Source of the DNA: Marinobacter azerbaijanicus
Lineage (GTDB): Bacteria > Pseudomonadota > Gammaproteobacteria > Pseudomonadales > Oleiphilaceae
DNA length: 64,000 bases
Direction of reading: 5' to 3'
Assembly (NCBI RefSeq): GCF_030250645.1
Contig: NZ_JASSVS010000006.1
Coordinates: forward strand, 1-64,000
A program made the translations under genes and the position numbers. The first letter of the stretch is position 1. Every line of letters starts with the position of its first letter. The notes beneath the pieces were generated by a model. That model ran no database searches, was not told where the DNA came from, and saw only the letters and a program-made list of their open reading frames with translations. Positions 1 through 9,906 of the stretch are shown in pieces.

Positions 1-24
1 TGTCCACTAGAAAATAAGTGGACA
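1..24. repeat. short perfect inverted repeat at window edge
   Basis: TGTCCACT and AGTGGACA form a perfect 8-bp inverted repeat around an 8-base AT-rich loop. It could be a hairpin of a transcript ending outside the window or the end of an element that lies to the left. No gene is visible from here to the wecA-like stop codon at 199. Confidence 0.45.
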
Positions 25-198
25 CTATCCTGACGGCAGCAGCGCCAGGCTCAAGATGGGATTACCGGCCGCTTACGTTATTCAGTTACCACGAGTTATA
101 TATTGCAGCTTCTTTATAGACACGCACGCCAAAAACCCGACGAAGGCTAAGTCCGCCGGGGTCTCGGAAAGGAAGGGATACAAATCAAGACGAGGAAT

Positions 199-1260
199 TT
201 ATTCCAAAAGTTTTCTCTTGCGAAACAAAACCAACAAACGCCAGGCATGACTCAACACCCAGTCATACGCTGCAAACGCCACGACAAACAGTGTGAACAT
301 TAGCCACTCCGGCATCTGGAAATATTCTCCCAGCAAACCAACGCCTGCAAATACCAGCGACACCACAGTGATCACAACCAACGCTTGGCGGTCAGTAAAC
401 CCGGCACGCATAAAGATATGATGCAGATGCTCCCTGTCAGGCATCATCACCGACTGACCCTTACGGGCACGGCGCACCATAATCGCCACCATATCCATCA
501 GCGGAATCGCGATGATCCACAAAGCCGTCACCGGCCGCAGTGCCTGGGTTTCAGGCTGCGTACCTTTCACCAGCAACCACACAATGGAGAACCCGATAAA
601 CATGGAGCCGGCATCACCCATGAATATCCGCCTCCTGAAAGGCGGCATCCGTAGGTTTGCTGCAAGGTAAGGCAACAGAGCAGCCGCAATCGAAAATGCC
701 AGCGCCAACTCGAGACTGTTGCCAGGCGCCGACAGAAAAAGAAGCGATAGTGAGAGAAGTGTTACCAGGCTCATGCTGCCCGCCAGGCCATCAATACCGT
801 CGATCATATTGAAAGCATTAGTCGCACCAATGACCGCCGCAATGGTGACAAGCGGCCCTAACCAGCCAAGCTCAATAACGCCCAGGCCAAGCAGATCACC
901 AAAGTGAACTAAAGAAATGCCAGATCCATAGGTTAAGAGCGCCCCCAGTGCTATCTGGGCCCATAGCCTGAACCGGGCAGGCACATCCCGAGCGTCGTCC
1001 ACAGCACCCAGCACAACCAGCAACAGGGATGCCAGCAGGTATATCCCAAAGCCTCCACCCAACGGCATCGAAATAATCCAGGCCGCAAATAACCCGATAA
1101 AGGCGCTCAAACCTCCTGTCAGCGGCACTGCACCAGCATGCACCTTTCGGTGGTCTGGCAAATCCAGCAGGCGCACCCTTACTGCTACGGGCTTTAGGAC
1201 CAGCAAAGAAAAAAATGCAATAAGACCAGAGTAAAGGCCCAAAAAGCCTGCGGATTCCAT
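199..1260 (-). CDS. WecA-like undecaprenyl-phosphate sugar-1-phosphate transferase
   Basis: A 353-residue polytopic membrane protein of the glycosyltransferase family 4 of the MraY/WecA type. It would transfer a HexNAc-1-phosphate from the UDP-sugar to undecaprenyl phosphate at the inner membrane and so start the polysaccharide repeat unit. Family signatures are clear: VDDARD at about 87-92 (Mg binding), NAFNMIDGIDG at 148-158, RIFMGDAGS at 211-219 and the cytoplasmic DREHLHHIF at 275-283. Length fits WecA (about 360). It is the last gene of the minus-strand cluster, separated from the preceding GT4 gene by 280 bp in which I see no gene. The exact sugar (GlcNAc or GalNAc, possibly another) cannot be read from the sequence. 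Confidence 0.9.
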   Translation of the reverse strand: MESAGFLGLYSGLIAFFSLLVLKPVAVRVRLLDLPDHRKVHAGAVPLTGGLSAFIGLFAAWIISMPLGGGFGIYLLASLLLVVLGAVDDARDVPARFRLWAQIALGALLTYGSGISLVHFGDLLGLGVIELGWLGPLVTIAAVIGATNAFNMIDGIDGLAGSMSLVTLLSLSLLFLSAPGNSLELALAFSIAAALLPYLAANLRMPPFRRRIFMGDAGSMFIGFSIVWLLVKGTQPETQALRPVTALWIIAIPLMDMVAIMVRRARKGQSVMMPDREHLHHIFMRAGFTDRQALVVITVVSLVFAGVGLLGEYFQMPEWLMFTLFVVAFAAYDWVLSHAWRLLVLFRKRKLLE

Positions 1261-1540
1261 GTGCTTCCTTGTATCGAGTAGAGAGGCCTAAAATTAGCAG
1301 CAAGATTACATTAAAAACGCATTATGTGACCATCCGCACATACACGTTTAACGTTTTATGACAGTCGACCTTCCGGATTTATCAACGCCCAGCCAAACAC
1401 CAAACATTTTCCTTGATGGCCCGGCTACTCCCATCAAGAGCAATTGTTCAGAGAAAGAGATTGCGCCACAGAGGCCGGGGCAGCACAACGAGGCATAGAA
1501 GGGCACAAATACAACCTATTACTCACCTGAAACACCCTCA

Positions 1541-2662
1541 TCAAGTTTCCCTCGAGAGGCAGTTCAGATACGCTTGAACCACCAAATCCTCGCTGAACCT
1601 TTCTTCCATGTGCTTCCGAGCCGCATCCCCTGCCCTCTGCAGCTCAGATGCACCCATCTCCACCACCCGGCGCATCTGCTCGGCCAGAGACTCCACATTG
1701 CGAACCTCGCACAACCACCCAGTCACTTCCGGCTCAATGGCATGCCGGCAACCCGGCACATCTGTCACAATCGCAGGACGGCCCATGGCAGCGGCTTCAA
1801 GCACAGTGCGGGGCATGCCCTCGCGGTAAGAGGGCAAAACCAACACATGGCTTTCTCGAATAAAGGGCCGTACATCATCTGTCTCGCCCAGATACTCAAG
1901 GACGCCCTCGGCTTGCCATGCCTCAACCTCGTCAGCGGTGATGGCTGTGCGATTACTCACCCCCAGCTGGCCCAGCAGTAAACAGTGGGCATCCACACCT
2001 TGCTTCTTGAGCATGCTCGCGGCAGCGGCATATTCGCGCACGCCCTTGTCACCCAACAAACGGGCGATCATGAGAAAGGTCACTGGCGGCACCTCTGGCA
2101 TTGGTGTGGCCTGGAAACGTTTCAAATCCACGCCAGAACCCGGCAAAAGGGTTACAGATGTTTCACCCAGCAAGCCAGAGTCATGAAAAACCGACAAGTC
2201 TTCCTCATTCTGGAAAAACAAATGCCTCGCCCGGCGATTCACCAAGCCGTACACCCGGCGAACCTGGCTGAACAACCAGGAGTCGTGGATAAACGCCGTG
2301 CCCAGGCCGGAAACATTGTTCGCGAAGGGAATACCCCGCAGCGCGCACACCAAGCCACCGTATATGTTCATCTTTACGGTAAAATTAAACACATATTCAG
2401 GCGCCAGCCTGCCCAGCGTGCGATGAATAAACACCAGGCTACGCAACTCCCGCAACGGCCCAACGCTTTTACCCTCCAGCGGCAACGCAATGTGCTGCGC
2501 CCCTAACTCGCTCACCAGGCGCGGACTGTAATCATCCAGCGGAGAAATACACACCACCCGGCACCCCTGCTGAACCAGAGCCGTGATGGTACTGCGGCGG
2601 AAATTGTACAAATACCAGGACGTATTAGAGGTAAGAACAACGGTAGAGGACAAATCAACCAC
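1541..2662 (-). CDS. glycosyltransferase family 4 (PglA-like)
   Basis: A 373-residue GT-B fold glycosyltransferase of the GT4 family, expected to add a hexose or HexNAc to the lipid-linked repeat unit in the cytoplasm. The N-terminus (SNTSWYLYNFR) and the donor-site segment EGMPRTVLEAA near residue 280 are like those of PglA/WbpX-type GTs. The start is GTG, directly abutting the TGA of the upstream Wzy-like gene, so the two are translationally coupled. Which sugar it transfers is not evident. Confidence 0.85.
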   Translation of the reverse strand: MVDLSSTVVLTSNTSWYLYNFRRSTITALVQQGCRVVCISPLDDYSPRLVSELGAQHIALPLEGKSVGPLRELRSLVFIHRTLGRLAPEYVFNFTVKMNIYGGLVCALRGIPFANNVSGLGTAFIHDSWLFSQVRRVYGLVNRRARHLFFQNEEDLSVFHDSGLLGETSVTLLPGSGVDLKRFQATPMPEVPPVTFLMIARLLGDKGVREYAAAASMLKKQGVDAHCLLLGQLGVSNRTAITADEVEAWQAEGVLEYLGETDDVRPFIRESHVLVLPSYREGMPRTVLEAAAMGRPAIVTDVPGCRHAIEPEVTGWLCEVRNVESLAEQMRRVVEMGASELQRAGDAARKHMEERFSEDLVVQAYLNCLSRET

Positions 2663-3868
2663 TCAGGATAAGGAGGAATCACCACCCGAAGGCTCGCGCC
2701 TGCGGCCAACCCGCCAATGGGCTGGAGCGAAAGGTTTGAACAGAGACCGAACGTGGCAGTCTGCGCACACAAACAGTACGAAAATCACGATAAACGGATA
2801 GCGATAACGGGCTGCGGTACCGTAATTAAAGACCACCAAACCATAAATTGATAAGGCAAAGGCCATAAACAGCAGCCAGAAAATCAGCTTCTTCGGTACT
2901 CGACGCCAGGCGGCCCGAACGATGAATACCAGCAAGCCAAATACCACTATATTTTCTGCTGACTGGATAAGCTGCAAGAATCCCGCCGCCTCCCAAGGGA
3001 AGGGTTTCAGCAGGAAATATACCCCACTGGTAAGGCCCTCTGCTACAAACTCACCAGGGCCTTCGATCAGCTCAAGCTGATCTCTATCGCCGCCATCTTC
3101 CGCATACATTGCAGATCGAAGTAAGTTAATTAATGGCAACGCCATGGGCGAAACTACCACCAAGGCAGCCAAGCCCACAATCATAGTTAAAATGCCACGC
3201 CCGACTGAAACTCCTTTATGGCGAATACCGAACAACAAATAAATCAGCAGGATGGGTGCAAGAATAAAAAAGTTCTGGAACTTGATCGCGTATAAGGGCA
3301 TGAACACCGCTAACATGGGCAACCACCGCCCTTCCCGAGCGAATTGCACGGCCATCACCATAAACACAAAAATGAAAGTGTCGCGCAGCGAAAGGCCCGT
3401 ATACAGCGCCATACTGGGGTACAGAAGAAAAAACCACATAGAAACGGGCGTAAATACCCGCTTCTGATAGAGCCAGAAAAATAAAGCAGTCCAAAGCAGT
3501 GTGTTAAAAAAACCCAGACTAATAGGCGATACCGCCAGGGGCATGGGCATTAAAACAAACAACGCTGCAGCCTGCTCAACGTTTCCACCGTTAACCCAAG
3601 CCTCCAGCAACGACAACTCCCCAGCTCGAATGGCATTGAACTGCCGCCAATATCGAAACTGATCCCCCAGGTAACTCGTAGAAAAAAGAAACTCATTCAA
3701 GAAAAAAGGTACAAGGCAATGTAACAGCAACAACAGCTGTACAGCGGGCCGAATACGAAAAGCCTTGCAGCCAAGCAAAACGAATAGCAAACAGATAAAA
3801 AAATTGGGCAGGTCGTAAAACCGCATGCCTAGAAAGCCGGATGACATTACCCAGTTCAGATCTGTCAC
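2663..3868 (-). CDS. multi-spanning membrane protein, probable O-antigen/EPS polymerase (Wzy/EpsG-like)
   Basis: About 400 residues with some ten hydrophobic segments and a periplasmic-type loop after the GDQFRYWRQF stretch near the N-terminus. Position among glycosyltransferases, presence of Wzx and Wzz in the cluster, and lack of any other polymerase candidate suggest Wzy or EpsG-type polymerase; Wzy proteins are too divergent for a firm call by eye. I prefer the GTG at 3868 because GGAAGG lies 7 nt upstream; a GTG at 3883 in the same frame adds five residues but has a poor ribosome binding site. Confidence 0.6.
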   Translation of the reverse strand: MTDLNWVMSSGFLGMRFYDLPNFFICLLFVLLGCKAFRIRPAVQLLLLLHCLVPFFLNEFLFSTSYLGDQFRYWRQFNAIRAGELSLLEAWVNGGNVEQAAALFVLMPMPLAVSPISLGFFNTLLWTALFFWLYQKRVFTPVSMWFFLLYPSMALYTGLSLRDTFIFVFMVMAVQFAREGRWLPMLAVFMPLYAIKFQNFFILAPILLIYLLFGIRHKGVSVGRGILTMIVGLAALVVVSPMALPLINLLRSAMYAEDGGDRDQLELIEGPGEFVAEGLTSGVYFLLKPFPWEAAGFLQLIQSAENIVVFGLLVFIVRAAWRRVPKKLIFWLLFMAFALSIYGLVVFNYGTAARYRYPFIVIFVLFVCADCHVRSLFKPFAPAHWRVGRRREPSGGDSSLS

Positions 3869-3916
3869 GCACCAACCTTCCACTTAGCGAGTTCGGATAA
3901 ACGGCTGCCAATCAAC

Positions 3917-4990
3917 TTAAATCGCACCCGGAGCTCTCAAAATCTGAACCAACCTCGGAATCTGCGCCTGCATTGAATATGTCTCATGCACTGCAGCCCT
4001 CCCTGCAATGCCCGACGCGCGCCGGCGCTTTTCGCATTGCAAAAGGGCCAAGAGCGCCTCCTTCCACTCATCCGGAGTACTGGCCAAGTACCCAGCCCCT
4101 GATTCGGTAACGATGCCGACATTAACGCCAACCGGCGACGCAACGACTGGCACACCACTGGCCATGTACTGAATAAGCTTGTAACCGCACTTTCCCTTTT
4201 CCCAAGGGCCGTCCACCAACGGCATGATGCCAACATCCATTCTGGCAATATTCGCGGCTTCGGTGTCTTCTCTCCAGGGAACGACCTCAACCGAAATTCC
4301 AGATAATTGGTTAACTACATCATCTGTTGCACCGACCAACACCAAACGGGCACCCATCCTATCGCAAACCGCTTTAAGCGCATCCTTTATATCTACAACA
4401 TAACGCTGTGTAGAAGGGGAACCAATCCAGCCGATAACATAATGCCCACTGCCGGTGTCAACTGAATGCTCATACCGAGTATGGTCAACAACAGTAGGAA
4501 TAATCTCTACCCGCCTAGCCTTGGCCTGGCGAGCCCGAATGGCCAGATACTCGTTTCCCGCAATGACACAGGTAGCATTAGCCATAACCACGTCAATCTT
4601 CCGGCCCAACAGCTTTCGGATCAGGCCACTGCCAGCAAGGTCATAGTTGTGGAAGATGGCATCATCGTAATCAACGACATATTTTACACCCAAAACCGCC
4701 AACAACCTTTCGAATACTGCAGGAAAATAAGGGAAGATCTCTTTTTCAACCCAAACCAACTCATACCGAAACACGGTGATCAAAGCTAGGAATCGCTTTA
4801 AATATAAAACCAAGGAGCGCACTTTCGAACGACGCCCTTCCGCGTAAAGCCCCTTTAGATATTCATCATCAAACAAACTGCTAACGGTGACCTCTAGGCC
4901 CTCATCAACCAAAGCAGGAAGGTATTGCAAGGAGCGCAACCGACTGCTCGCGCCCATGCGAGGGTATTTTGATAAAAGTAAAACTTTCAC
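3917..4990 (-). CDS. glycosyltransferase family 4
   Basis: A 357-residue GT-B protein. The N-terminal MKVLLLSKYPRMGASSRLR is typical of GT4 enzymes acting on surface polysaccharide. The C-terminal domain has the nucleotide-sugar site GKCGYKLIQYMASGVPVVAS near 265-285, where the usual E-x7-E motif is poorly kept. The ATG overlaps the stop of the next upstream GT by 4 bp (ATGA), so the pair is co-translated. Donor and acceptor unknown. Confidence 0.8.
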   Translation of the reverse strand: MKVLLLSKYPRMGASSRLRSLQYLPALVDEGLEVTVSSLFDDEYLKGLYAEGRRSKVRSLVLYLKRFLALITVFRYELVWVEKEIFPYFPAVFERLLAVLGVKYVVDYDDAIFHNYDLAGSGLIRKLLGRKIDVVMANATCVIAGNEYLAIRARQAKARRVEIIPTVVDHTRYEHSVDTGSGHYVIGWIGSPSTQRYVVDIKDALKAVCDRMGARLVLVGATDDVVNQLSGISVEVVPWREDTEAANIARMDVGIMPLVDGPWEKGKCGYKLIQYMASGVPVVASPVGVNVGIVTESGAGYLASTPDEWKEALLALLQCEKRRRASGIAGRAAVHETYSMQAQIPRLVQILRAPGAI

Positions 4991-6228
4991 GCGACGGTGC
5001 CCTCCGCTAGTCCCTCTGAGTGACCAACGGCTGCATTCAGGGCTCTCCGATAAGAATCCACGCTTGCCTGCAATGAGTACTGTGTCATTCCAAGCTTTCT
5101 GGCGCGAGCGCGAAATCCTTCACGATCACCCAAGACTTTTTCAACAAACCAAGCGGCAGCTTTTTCCAAAGCTTCACTATCGGGATCTTGCACCAAATAT
5201 CCGACATCCTCAGTGATACCTGCAGTGTTGCCAATTCCTCTCGTCGCAACGACCGGCAGACCACACAAGAGGTATTCCCCTAGCTTAATAGGCGAAACAC
5301 CCTGCATAGAAAAGGACATTCTACGCAACCCTAGACCGAGATCCGAGATTGCGAGAAAAGAAGCCACGTCAGCAGGTTCAACAGTTCTGACGATAACGTT
5401 CTCCTTCAACTCAGCATAGTGATGTATTTCAGCGACAGCGATTTCCGGAGAGCCTGTGAGAAGCAAGAGACGAGCGTCGGATCGATAAGCGAGGACATTC
5501 CTGAATAATGCCAACATCTCAGGTAAACAATACTGCTGCCCAAGAGAACCAGCATACACAATCAGGGGAGCTTTCGGGTCAACGCCCAGCTCTAGTCGGG
5601 TGCGGGCTATATCATTAGACTCCCGTAGCGAAAATTGATCTGAATCTCGCCCATTAGTTACGCAAAAAAATTTACCTGCCAAAGTCCCGGCACCTGCTCG
5701 TGCTTGGAGAATTTCTGCAGCCTTCTCCGTACGGGTTAACACAACCTTTGATTTGCGAACCCCTAGGGATTCAATATCTCGTAGAACACGGTAGGTGACG
5801 CCTGTGGACGACGAACCACCAAAGTCCACGCGTTCGTCAATCGGCAAGCCATCTGCATCAAAGACCAAAGGTAGCGAAACATGCCGCAACGCACGCAAAG
5901 AGGAAAGAAGCGGTAACGTACTCCGCGGCATTAGGATATCAATATCCCAATCCTTAATCGCTTTGCGTATGTCTCTATGCCCCTTAAACGCAGTAAGAAA
6001 CGATCCCGCCGACACTGGCTTTCTCCAAACTTTAACAGAACGATACGGAATGCCTGCGGCTTCACAAGCAGCCATATTTTGTCGCACGCACTCCCTGTCA
6101 CCCCAAGTAAACTGGAGAACATGGAAAGCCCACCCATAACGTTCAAGCAAACAGAATATTGGAAGAAACAGACCCTGCAAATAAGAAACCTGTGGACCAT
6201 CCCAAGTTACAAACAGAACTCTCTTCAT
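4987..6228 (-). CDS. glycosyltransferase family 4
   Basis: About 413 residues from the ATG at 6228, whose product starts MKRVLFVTWDGPQVSYLQ, a normal GT4 N-terminus. The frame stays open to a GTG at 6324, which would add 32 poorly structured residues. The C-terminal half contains the expected donor-binding stretch GVSPIKLGEYLLCGLPVVAT. Overlaps the following GT gene by 4 bp. Cytoplasmic sugar transfer to the lipid-linked repeat is the likely job; specificity cannot be read. Confidence 0.8.
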   Translation of the reverse strand: MKRVLFVTWDGPQVSYLQGLFLPIFCLLERYGWAFHVLQFTWGDRECVRQNMAACEAAGIPYRSVKVWRKPVSAGSFLTAFKGHRDIRKAIKDWDIDILMPRSTLPLLSSLRALRHVSLPLVFDADGLPIDERVDFGGSSSTGVTYRVLRDIESLGVRKSKVVLTRTEKAAEILQARAGAGTLAGKFFCVTNGRDSDQFSLRESNDIARTRLELGVDPKAPLIVYAGSLGQQYCLPEMLALFRNVLAYRSDARLLLLTGSPEIAVAEIHHYAELKENVIVRTVEPADVASFLAISDLGLGLRRMSFSMQGVSPIKLGEYLLCGLPVVATRGIGNTAGITEDVGYLVQDPDSEALEKAAAWFVEKVLGDREGFRARARKLGMTQYSLQASVDSYRRALNAAVGHSEGLAEGTVA

Positions 6229-6382
6229 AGAACTTTTTCTCAGCCGGAGTAATTCGCTTTGTTCCTCTTGTCCAAAATCAACTGCCTCCAAAGAATGAAA
6301 AGCCCGAATTTTGCCATTATTCACACCTTGAAAACTAAGATAATTCTAGATTGAGCCAAGAACGTCGCCGGAGGTTGGGCAC

Positions 6383-7453
6383 TTAACTAGTCGACAAGTA
6401 AATCTTGCGCAATGCATCCAAATAATCCTGAAAGGAAAACCCTGTTTGAATACTCTCTATCGAATATTTAGACATCATGAAATAAGTATCAGAGTCAAGT
6501 TTCAAAGCTAATTTAATAGATTTATAAACTTCCTCTGAATCATTACTTTTAACAAGCCAGCCATTAGCTTCCCCGCGAACCAAATCTTCAGCAGAGCCCA
6601 CCTCAGTAGTTATTGAGGGAAGACCATAAGCTAGAGCTTCAAGTAATGAGTTGGAGGCTCCCTCGCTTACTGAGTTAAGAATAAAAAAGTCGGAGCTCTG
6701 GTAAAAATCTTCCACATTATTCTTGAAACCATGAAGTTCAACGAAACCTATCAAGCCTAACTGACCAACAAGCTCACTAAGGTATGATTCTTGAGAACCA
6801 GAGCCGACAACATCATACTTAAAACAAAAACCTTCCTCGCGTAAACGAGCAAAAGCATAAAGTACCTTATCGATTCCCTTAACAGGTTCAAGCCTTGAAA
6901 CAGAAAGGAACTTTTTTACTCCCTTTCCCTGCAGATTCTTCGCGCGCACACCTGGCGGTTCAATAAAATTATTCACAACCTTCAAACGGAATTTAGAATT
7001 CCGATAGAAAGCACGAAGGTAACGCGCAACATACCTGGACTCGACAACCACACAGCTTGACACCGAATAAAGCAAAGAAAAGACACTCTTTGCAACCCTG
7101 CTCTGGGCTGGGATTCCAATTTCCTCAACAACAATAGATTTAACACCCATCAACTTCGAGGCCACAACACCATGGAAGTTAGCCTCAGCACCAGCGCAAT
7201 GCACAACATCGGGCTTCTCTGTCTTGAATAACTTACACAATCCGACAATTGCGGCTAAAGATGGTATTCTATGATCTATTCCAAGGCAGATCACGCGCCG
7301 ACCTTTGGACTTTATTTTTCTCTCAGCTTCGCCACCTCTTCCTAGTGAAACATAAATAAACTCGACATCTTGTGAATCACGTCCGGCTATTTTAACCATT
7401 TTGCTTTCAATGCCGCCGTAATCAAGAAATGTAGAAAGCCTTATGACTTTCAT
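6383..7453 (-). CDS. glycosyltransferase family 4
   Basis: 356 residues, GT-B. Motifs: GGIESKMVKIA near residue 14 (acceptor domain), SVSRLEPVKGIDKVL around 190, and the donor-site SEGASNSLLEALAYGLP (E-x7-E type) around 270. The ATG overlaps the stop of the GT2 gene upstream by 4 bp. Base composition is visibly more AT-rich than in the rml genes of the same operon, which fits a strain-specific, horizontally exchanged part of the cluster. Confidence 0.85.
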   Translation of the reverse strand: MKVIRLSTFLDYGGIESKMVKIAGRDSQDVEFIYVSLGRGGEAERKIKSKGRRVICLGIDHRIPSLAAIVGLCKLFKTEKPDVVHCAGAEANFHGVVASKLMGVKSIVVEEIGIPAQSRVAKSVFSLLYSVSSCVVVESRYVARYLRAFYRNSKFRLKVVNNFIEPPGVRAKNLQGKGVKKFLSVSRLEPVKGIDKVLYAFARLREEGFCFKYDVVGSGSQESYLSELVGQLGLIGFVELHGFKNNVEDFYQSSDFFILNSVSEGASNSLLEALAYGLPSITTEVGSAEDLVRGEANGWLVKSNDSEEVYKSIKLALKLDSDTYFMMSKYSIESIQTGFSFQDYLDALRKIYLSTS

Positions 7454-8298
7454 CGTACAAACCAGCCTTTCGCAATCCCGAAATAAGCCCTACATAGCAA
7501 ACTGAAGTAAAAAATCATGCCCACAACATTCCTCCTACTTGCAGAGAACTCTACCATCTTCAGTGCGTACTCTTTCAATACCTTGGGAGGAATTTCATTC
7601 TTCCATTTTTTACAAAACTTAAACAATCCATCAAAGTCAACTTTTCTCTTCTCACCCTTAATCCAATTTACAACCACAGATGGCTCGATACAGCAACCCA
7701 ATTTCACACGCTTTGCGAGCGTCAGGAAGTAATCAAAATCTTGGTGCCGAGAAAGGCTATCGTCCCACCGAACGCTACCAACTATATCTTTCCTAACGAC
7801 CAAACTGGACGTCTGAGCCCACCCTGAGTTTTTTCCAAGAATATAGGAAAACGGACAACTTATGTACCCTGAATCTAATGGTGTCGCAATACACTTTCGG
7901 CGGGTTTCGCCATCGTCGAGATAAAAAGAGCCATAAACCAAACCCAACTCTGGGTTGGCATCGAACAGTCTTAACGCATTCTGAATATGACTCTCTAAGT
8001 AGAAATCATCAGAATCTAAGAATGAAACGTAGGCACCTGAGGCTGCCTCATAACCAGCATTTCTAGCTACGTTAGCATTTTTTACATCGCCGAGATCAAG
8101 TATCAAAACCCTATCAGTTAGACCGTTATTTTTTATGTATCCCCTTACCAGGTCAACACTTTCTTTCTTACTATTATTAAAAACGACTAAAACATCTAAA
8201 TTCTCATAGGTTTGAGAAAGCGCAGAGTCTATAGCACTTATAACTCCCCTAGGCCTGTCTTTCGTTGGAATTACAACACTAACCAGATTATTTATCAT
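7450..8298 (-). CDS. glycosyltransferase family 2
   Basis: 282 residues, GT-A fold. SVVIPTKDRP at residues 7-16 is the usual nucleotide-sugar entry strand, and FLDSDD near 93-98 is the metal-binding DXD. Probably adds one sugar of the repeat unit. AT-rich, like the neighbouring GT4 gene with which it overlaps by 4 bp. A 138-bp gap separates it from wzx upstream; I see no clear terminator or promoter in that gap. Confidence 0.85.
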   Translation of the reverse strand: MINNLVSVVIPTKDRPRGVISAIDSALSQTYENLDVLVVFNNSKKESVDLVRGYIKNNGLTDRVLILDLGDVKNANVARNAGYEAASGAYVSFLDSDDFYLESHIQNALRLFDANPELGLVYGSFYLDDGETRRKCIATPLDSGYISCPFSYILGKNSGWAQTSSLVVRKDIVGSVRWDDSLSRHQDFDYFLTLAKRVKLGCCIEPSVVVNWIKGEKRKVDFDGLFKFCKKWKNEIPPKVLKEYALKMVEFSASRRNVVGMIFYFSLLCRAYFGIAKGWFVR

Positions 8299-8436
8299 AG
8301 CTTCTTTTTTAAAGAACCGATTTGTTTTAGAAATTCACTTTAACTTGATAACTTTAAAAACAGTAGACTTCTGACGCTTGCCACAGTTCCCTTTCGGTAC
8401 GACACCATGGGCCAGACCTTTATGGATAGTTTTCGA

Positions 8437-9906
8437 TCATGACAATTCGGGCTTCGTATCCGACCGCCTTTTAGTGAACACGTTACGGCCAAACCCAAGT
8501 AAATTTTTTGCGTTAAAAACCATTGAAAACAGGAGATAAAAAATCGCCCCCAAAAGCACTAACACCAGTAACGTAACCACGTTTGATTGCCAATTGAACC
8601 AGTCGTAGGTGACGGCTACCACAGCACCCATTGCTCCCGCCGCCAAAGTCGGCTTGGCAATAGTTCCAAAATACTCTTTTGCACAGGGCCCAATCAGACG
8701 GCGTACCCAGTAGAAGTAAGCAACCACCAACAACACCAGTTGCGTTAACAAAAGAGCAAGTGCGACACTCTCGATATTACCTGCGAGACTGCTAAGTAAA
8801 ACAACTGCTGGAATTATGAACAGTAAGCCGAGGTTCCAGTAGAATGACCAGTTCGCTTTCCCCAACCCCATAACCAGAGGACCATTCATATTGCCCAAAG
8901 AACGAACGAGTACATAACCACATAGAATACTGAGTACCGGGCTGAGATCAGCCCACTTCTCGCCCAAGACCACATCAACAAAGACCGGAGAAACTACAGC
9001 CAGCCCCACAAAGAGAGGGGTCGAAACCAAAAGTACATTTCCAATCATGGCAAGGTAGATACGCTTGACTTCATCTAGGTCGTCCTGACTCTTGGACACG
9101 GCAGGAAATGCCACCCGCGTGGCAACACTATTAATTTGCTGCATGGCTTGAAGGGTTATCTGGCTGCCGATACTGTATAAACCCAAGGCCGAGGCGCCCA
9201 TTGTCTTGCCTATGATCAGCTGATCAGCACGTGAGTTGATCATGTTCATAGACATTGCGCCGGTTTGGTAAAGACCAAACGACAACATAGGCTTAACCGC
9301 CTTAAATGAAAGGCCAAAACCGCTGAACAGACTCTTTCGAAGGCCGTAAATAAACGCCAAGCCGCTTCGAGTTGCTGCTGCCAGCAACTGGCCGATCACG
9401 ATTGACCAAATACCCCACCCCAGACTTACTAAAACGATTGCAGCAATCACATTTATCGTTGATGCAATCATCGAGATCATTGCCATCGCCTTGAAATGCA
9501 GCTCTTTCTGAAGAAGTGCGAATGTTTGTTGACCTAATGCGGCAATTAAGACCGATAGCCCCGCAACGGTAATGAGCTCCATCAACTGACTTTCTTCAAA
9601 AAAAGCCGCCACGAAAGGAGCCGAAAAATAGATTGCCAAGTAGGCACCCGCCGCAAGAATCCAGTTAACGGTGTAAAGCGTTGCCAGCTGCTCGCTCGTT
9701 GGATTCTTGTGATGGATGAGCGCCTGTGTGATGCCCATCTGAGAAAATAACCTGAAAATCTCGAGAGCAACCAGAACCAGTGCTACCGTCCCCATGACCT
9801 CCGGGCCAAGGACTCTGGCAACGAACAGAGCTGACAATAGCTGCAATATGCGAGAAATAATGGTTTCAAGTGCAACCCATTTAGTTCCGGAAACGAGCGC
9901 ACTCAT
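8437..9906 (-). CDS. wzx: polysaccharide repeat-unit flippase (Wzx/WzxC-like, PST family)
   Basis: 489 residues with about 12-14 membrane segments and the N-terminal pattern GTKWVALETIISRILQLLSA plus ARVLGPEVMGTVALV, typical of the MOP/PST exporters of the WzxC group. It should flip the undecaprenyl-linked repeat unit to the periplasmic face for polymerisation. Starts directly after the stop of the sulfotransferase gene (adjacent at 9906/9907), so co-expressed with it. Confidence 0.88.
   Translation of the reverse strand: MSALVSGTKWVALETIISRILQLLSALFVARVLGPEVMGTVALVLVALEIFRLFSQMGITQALIHHKNPTSEQLATLYTVNWILAAGAYLAIYFSAPFVAAFFEESQLMELITVAGLSVLIAALGQQTFALLQKELHFKAMAMISMIASTINVIAAIVLVSLGWGIWSIVIGQLLAAATRSGLAFIYGLRKSLFSGFGLSFKAVKPMLSFGLYQTGAMSMNMINSRADQLIIGKTMGASALGLYSIGSQITLQAMQQINSVATRVAFPAVSKSQDDLDEVKRIYLAMIGNVLLVSTPLFVGLAVVSPVFVDVVLGEKWADLSPVLSILCGYVLVRSLGNMNGPLVMGLGKANWSFYWNLGLLFIIPAVVLLSSLAGNIESVALALLLTQLVLLVVAYFYWVRRLIGPCAKEYFGTIAKPTLAAGAMGAVVAVTYDWFNWQSNVVTLLVLVLLGAIFYLLFSMVFNAKNLLGFGRNVFTKRRSDTKPELS

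Noticed and set aside
1..24. The TGTCCACT/AGTGGACA inverted repeat as the terminal repeat of an insertion sequence
   Set aside because: No transposase remnant follows, and the other end would be outside the window; kept only as an inverted repeat.
56..250. Small plus-strand reading frame near the left edge
   Set aside because: Its 3' part overlaps the end of the WecA-like gene, it has no ribosome binding site and the product is basic and low-complexity.
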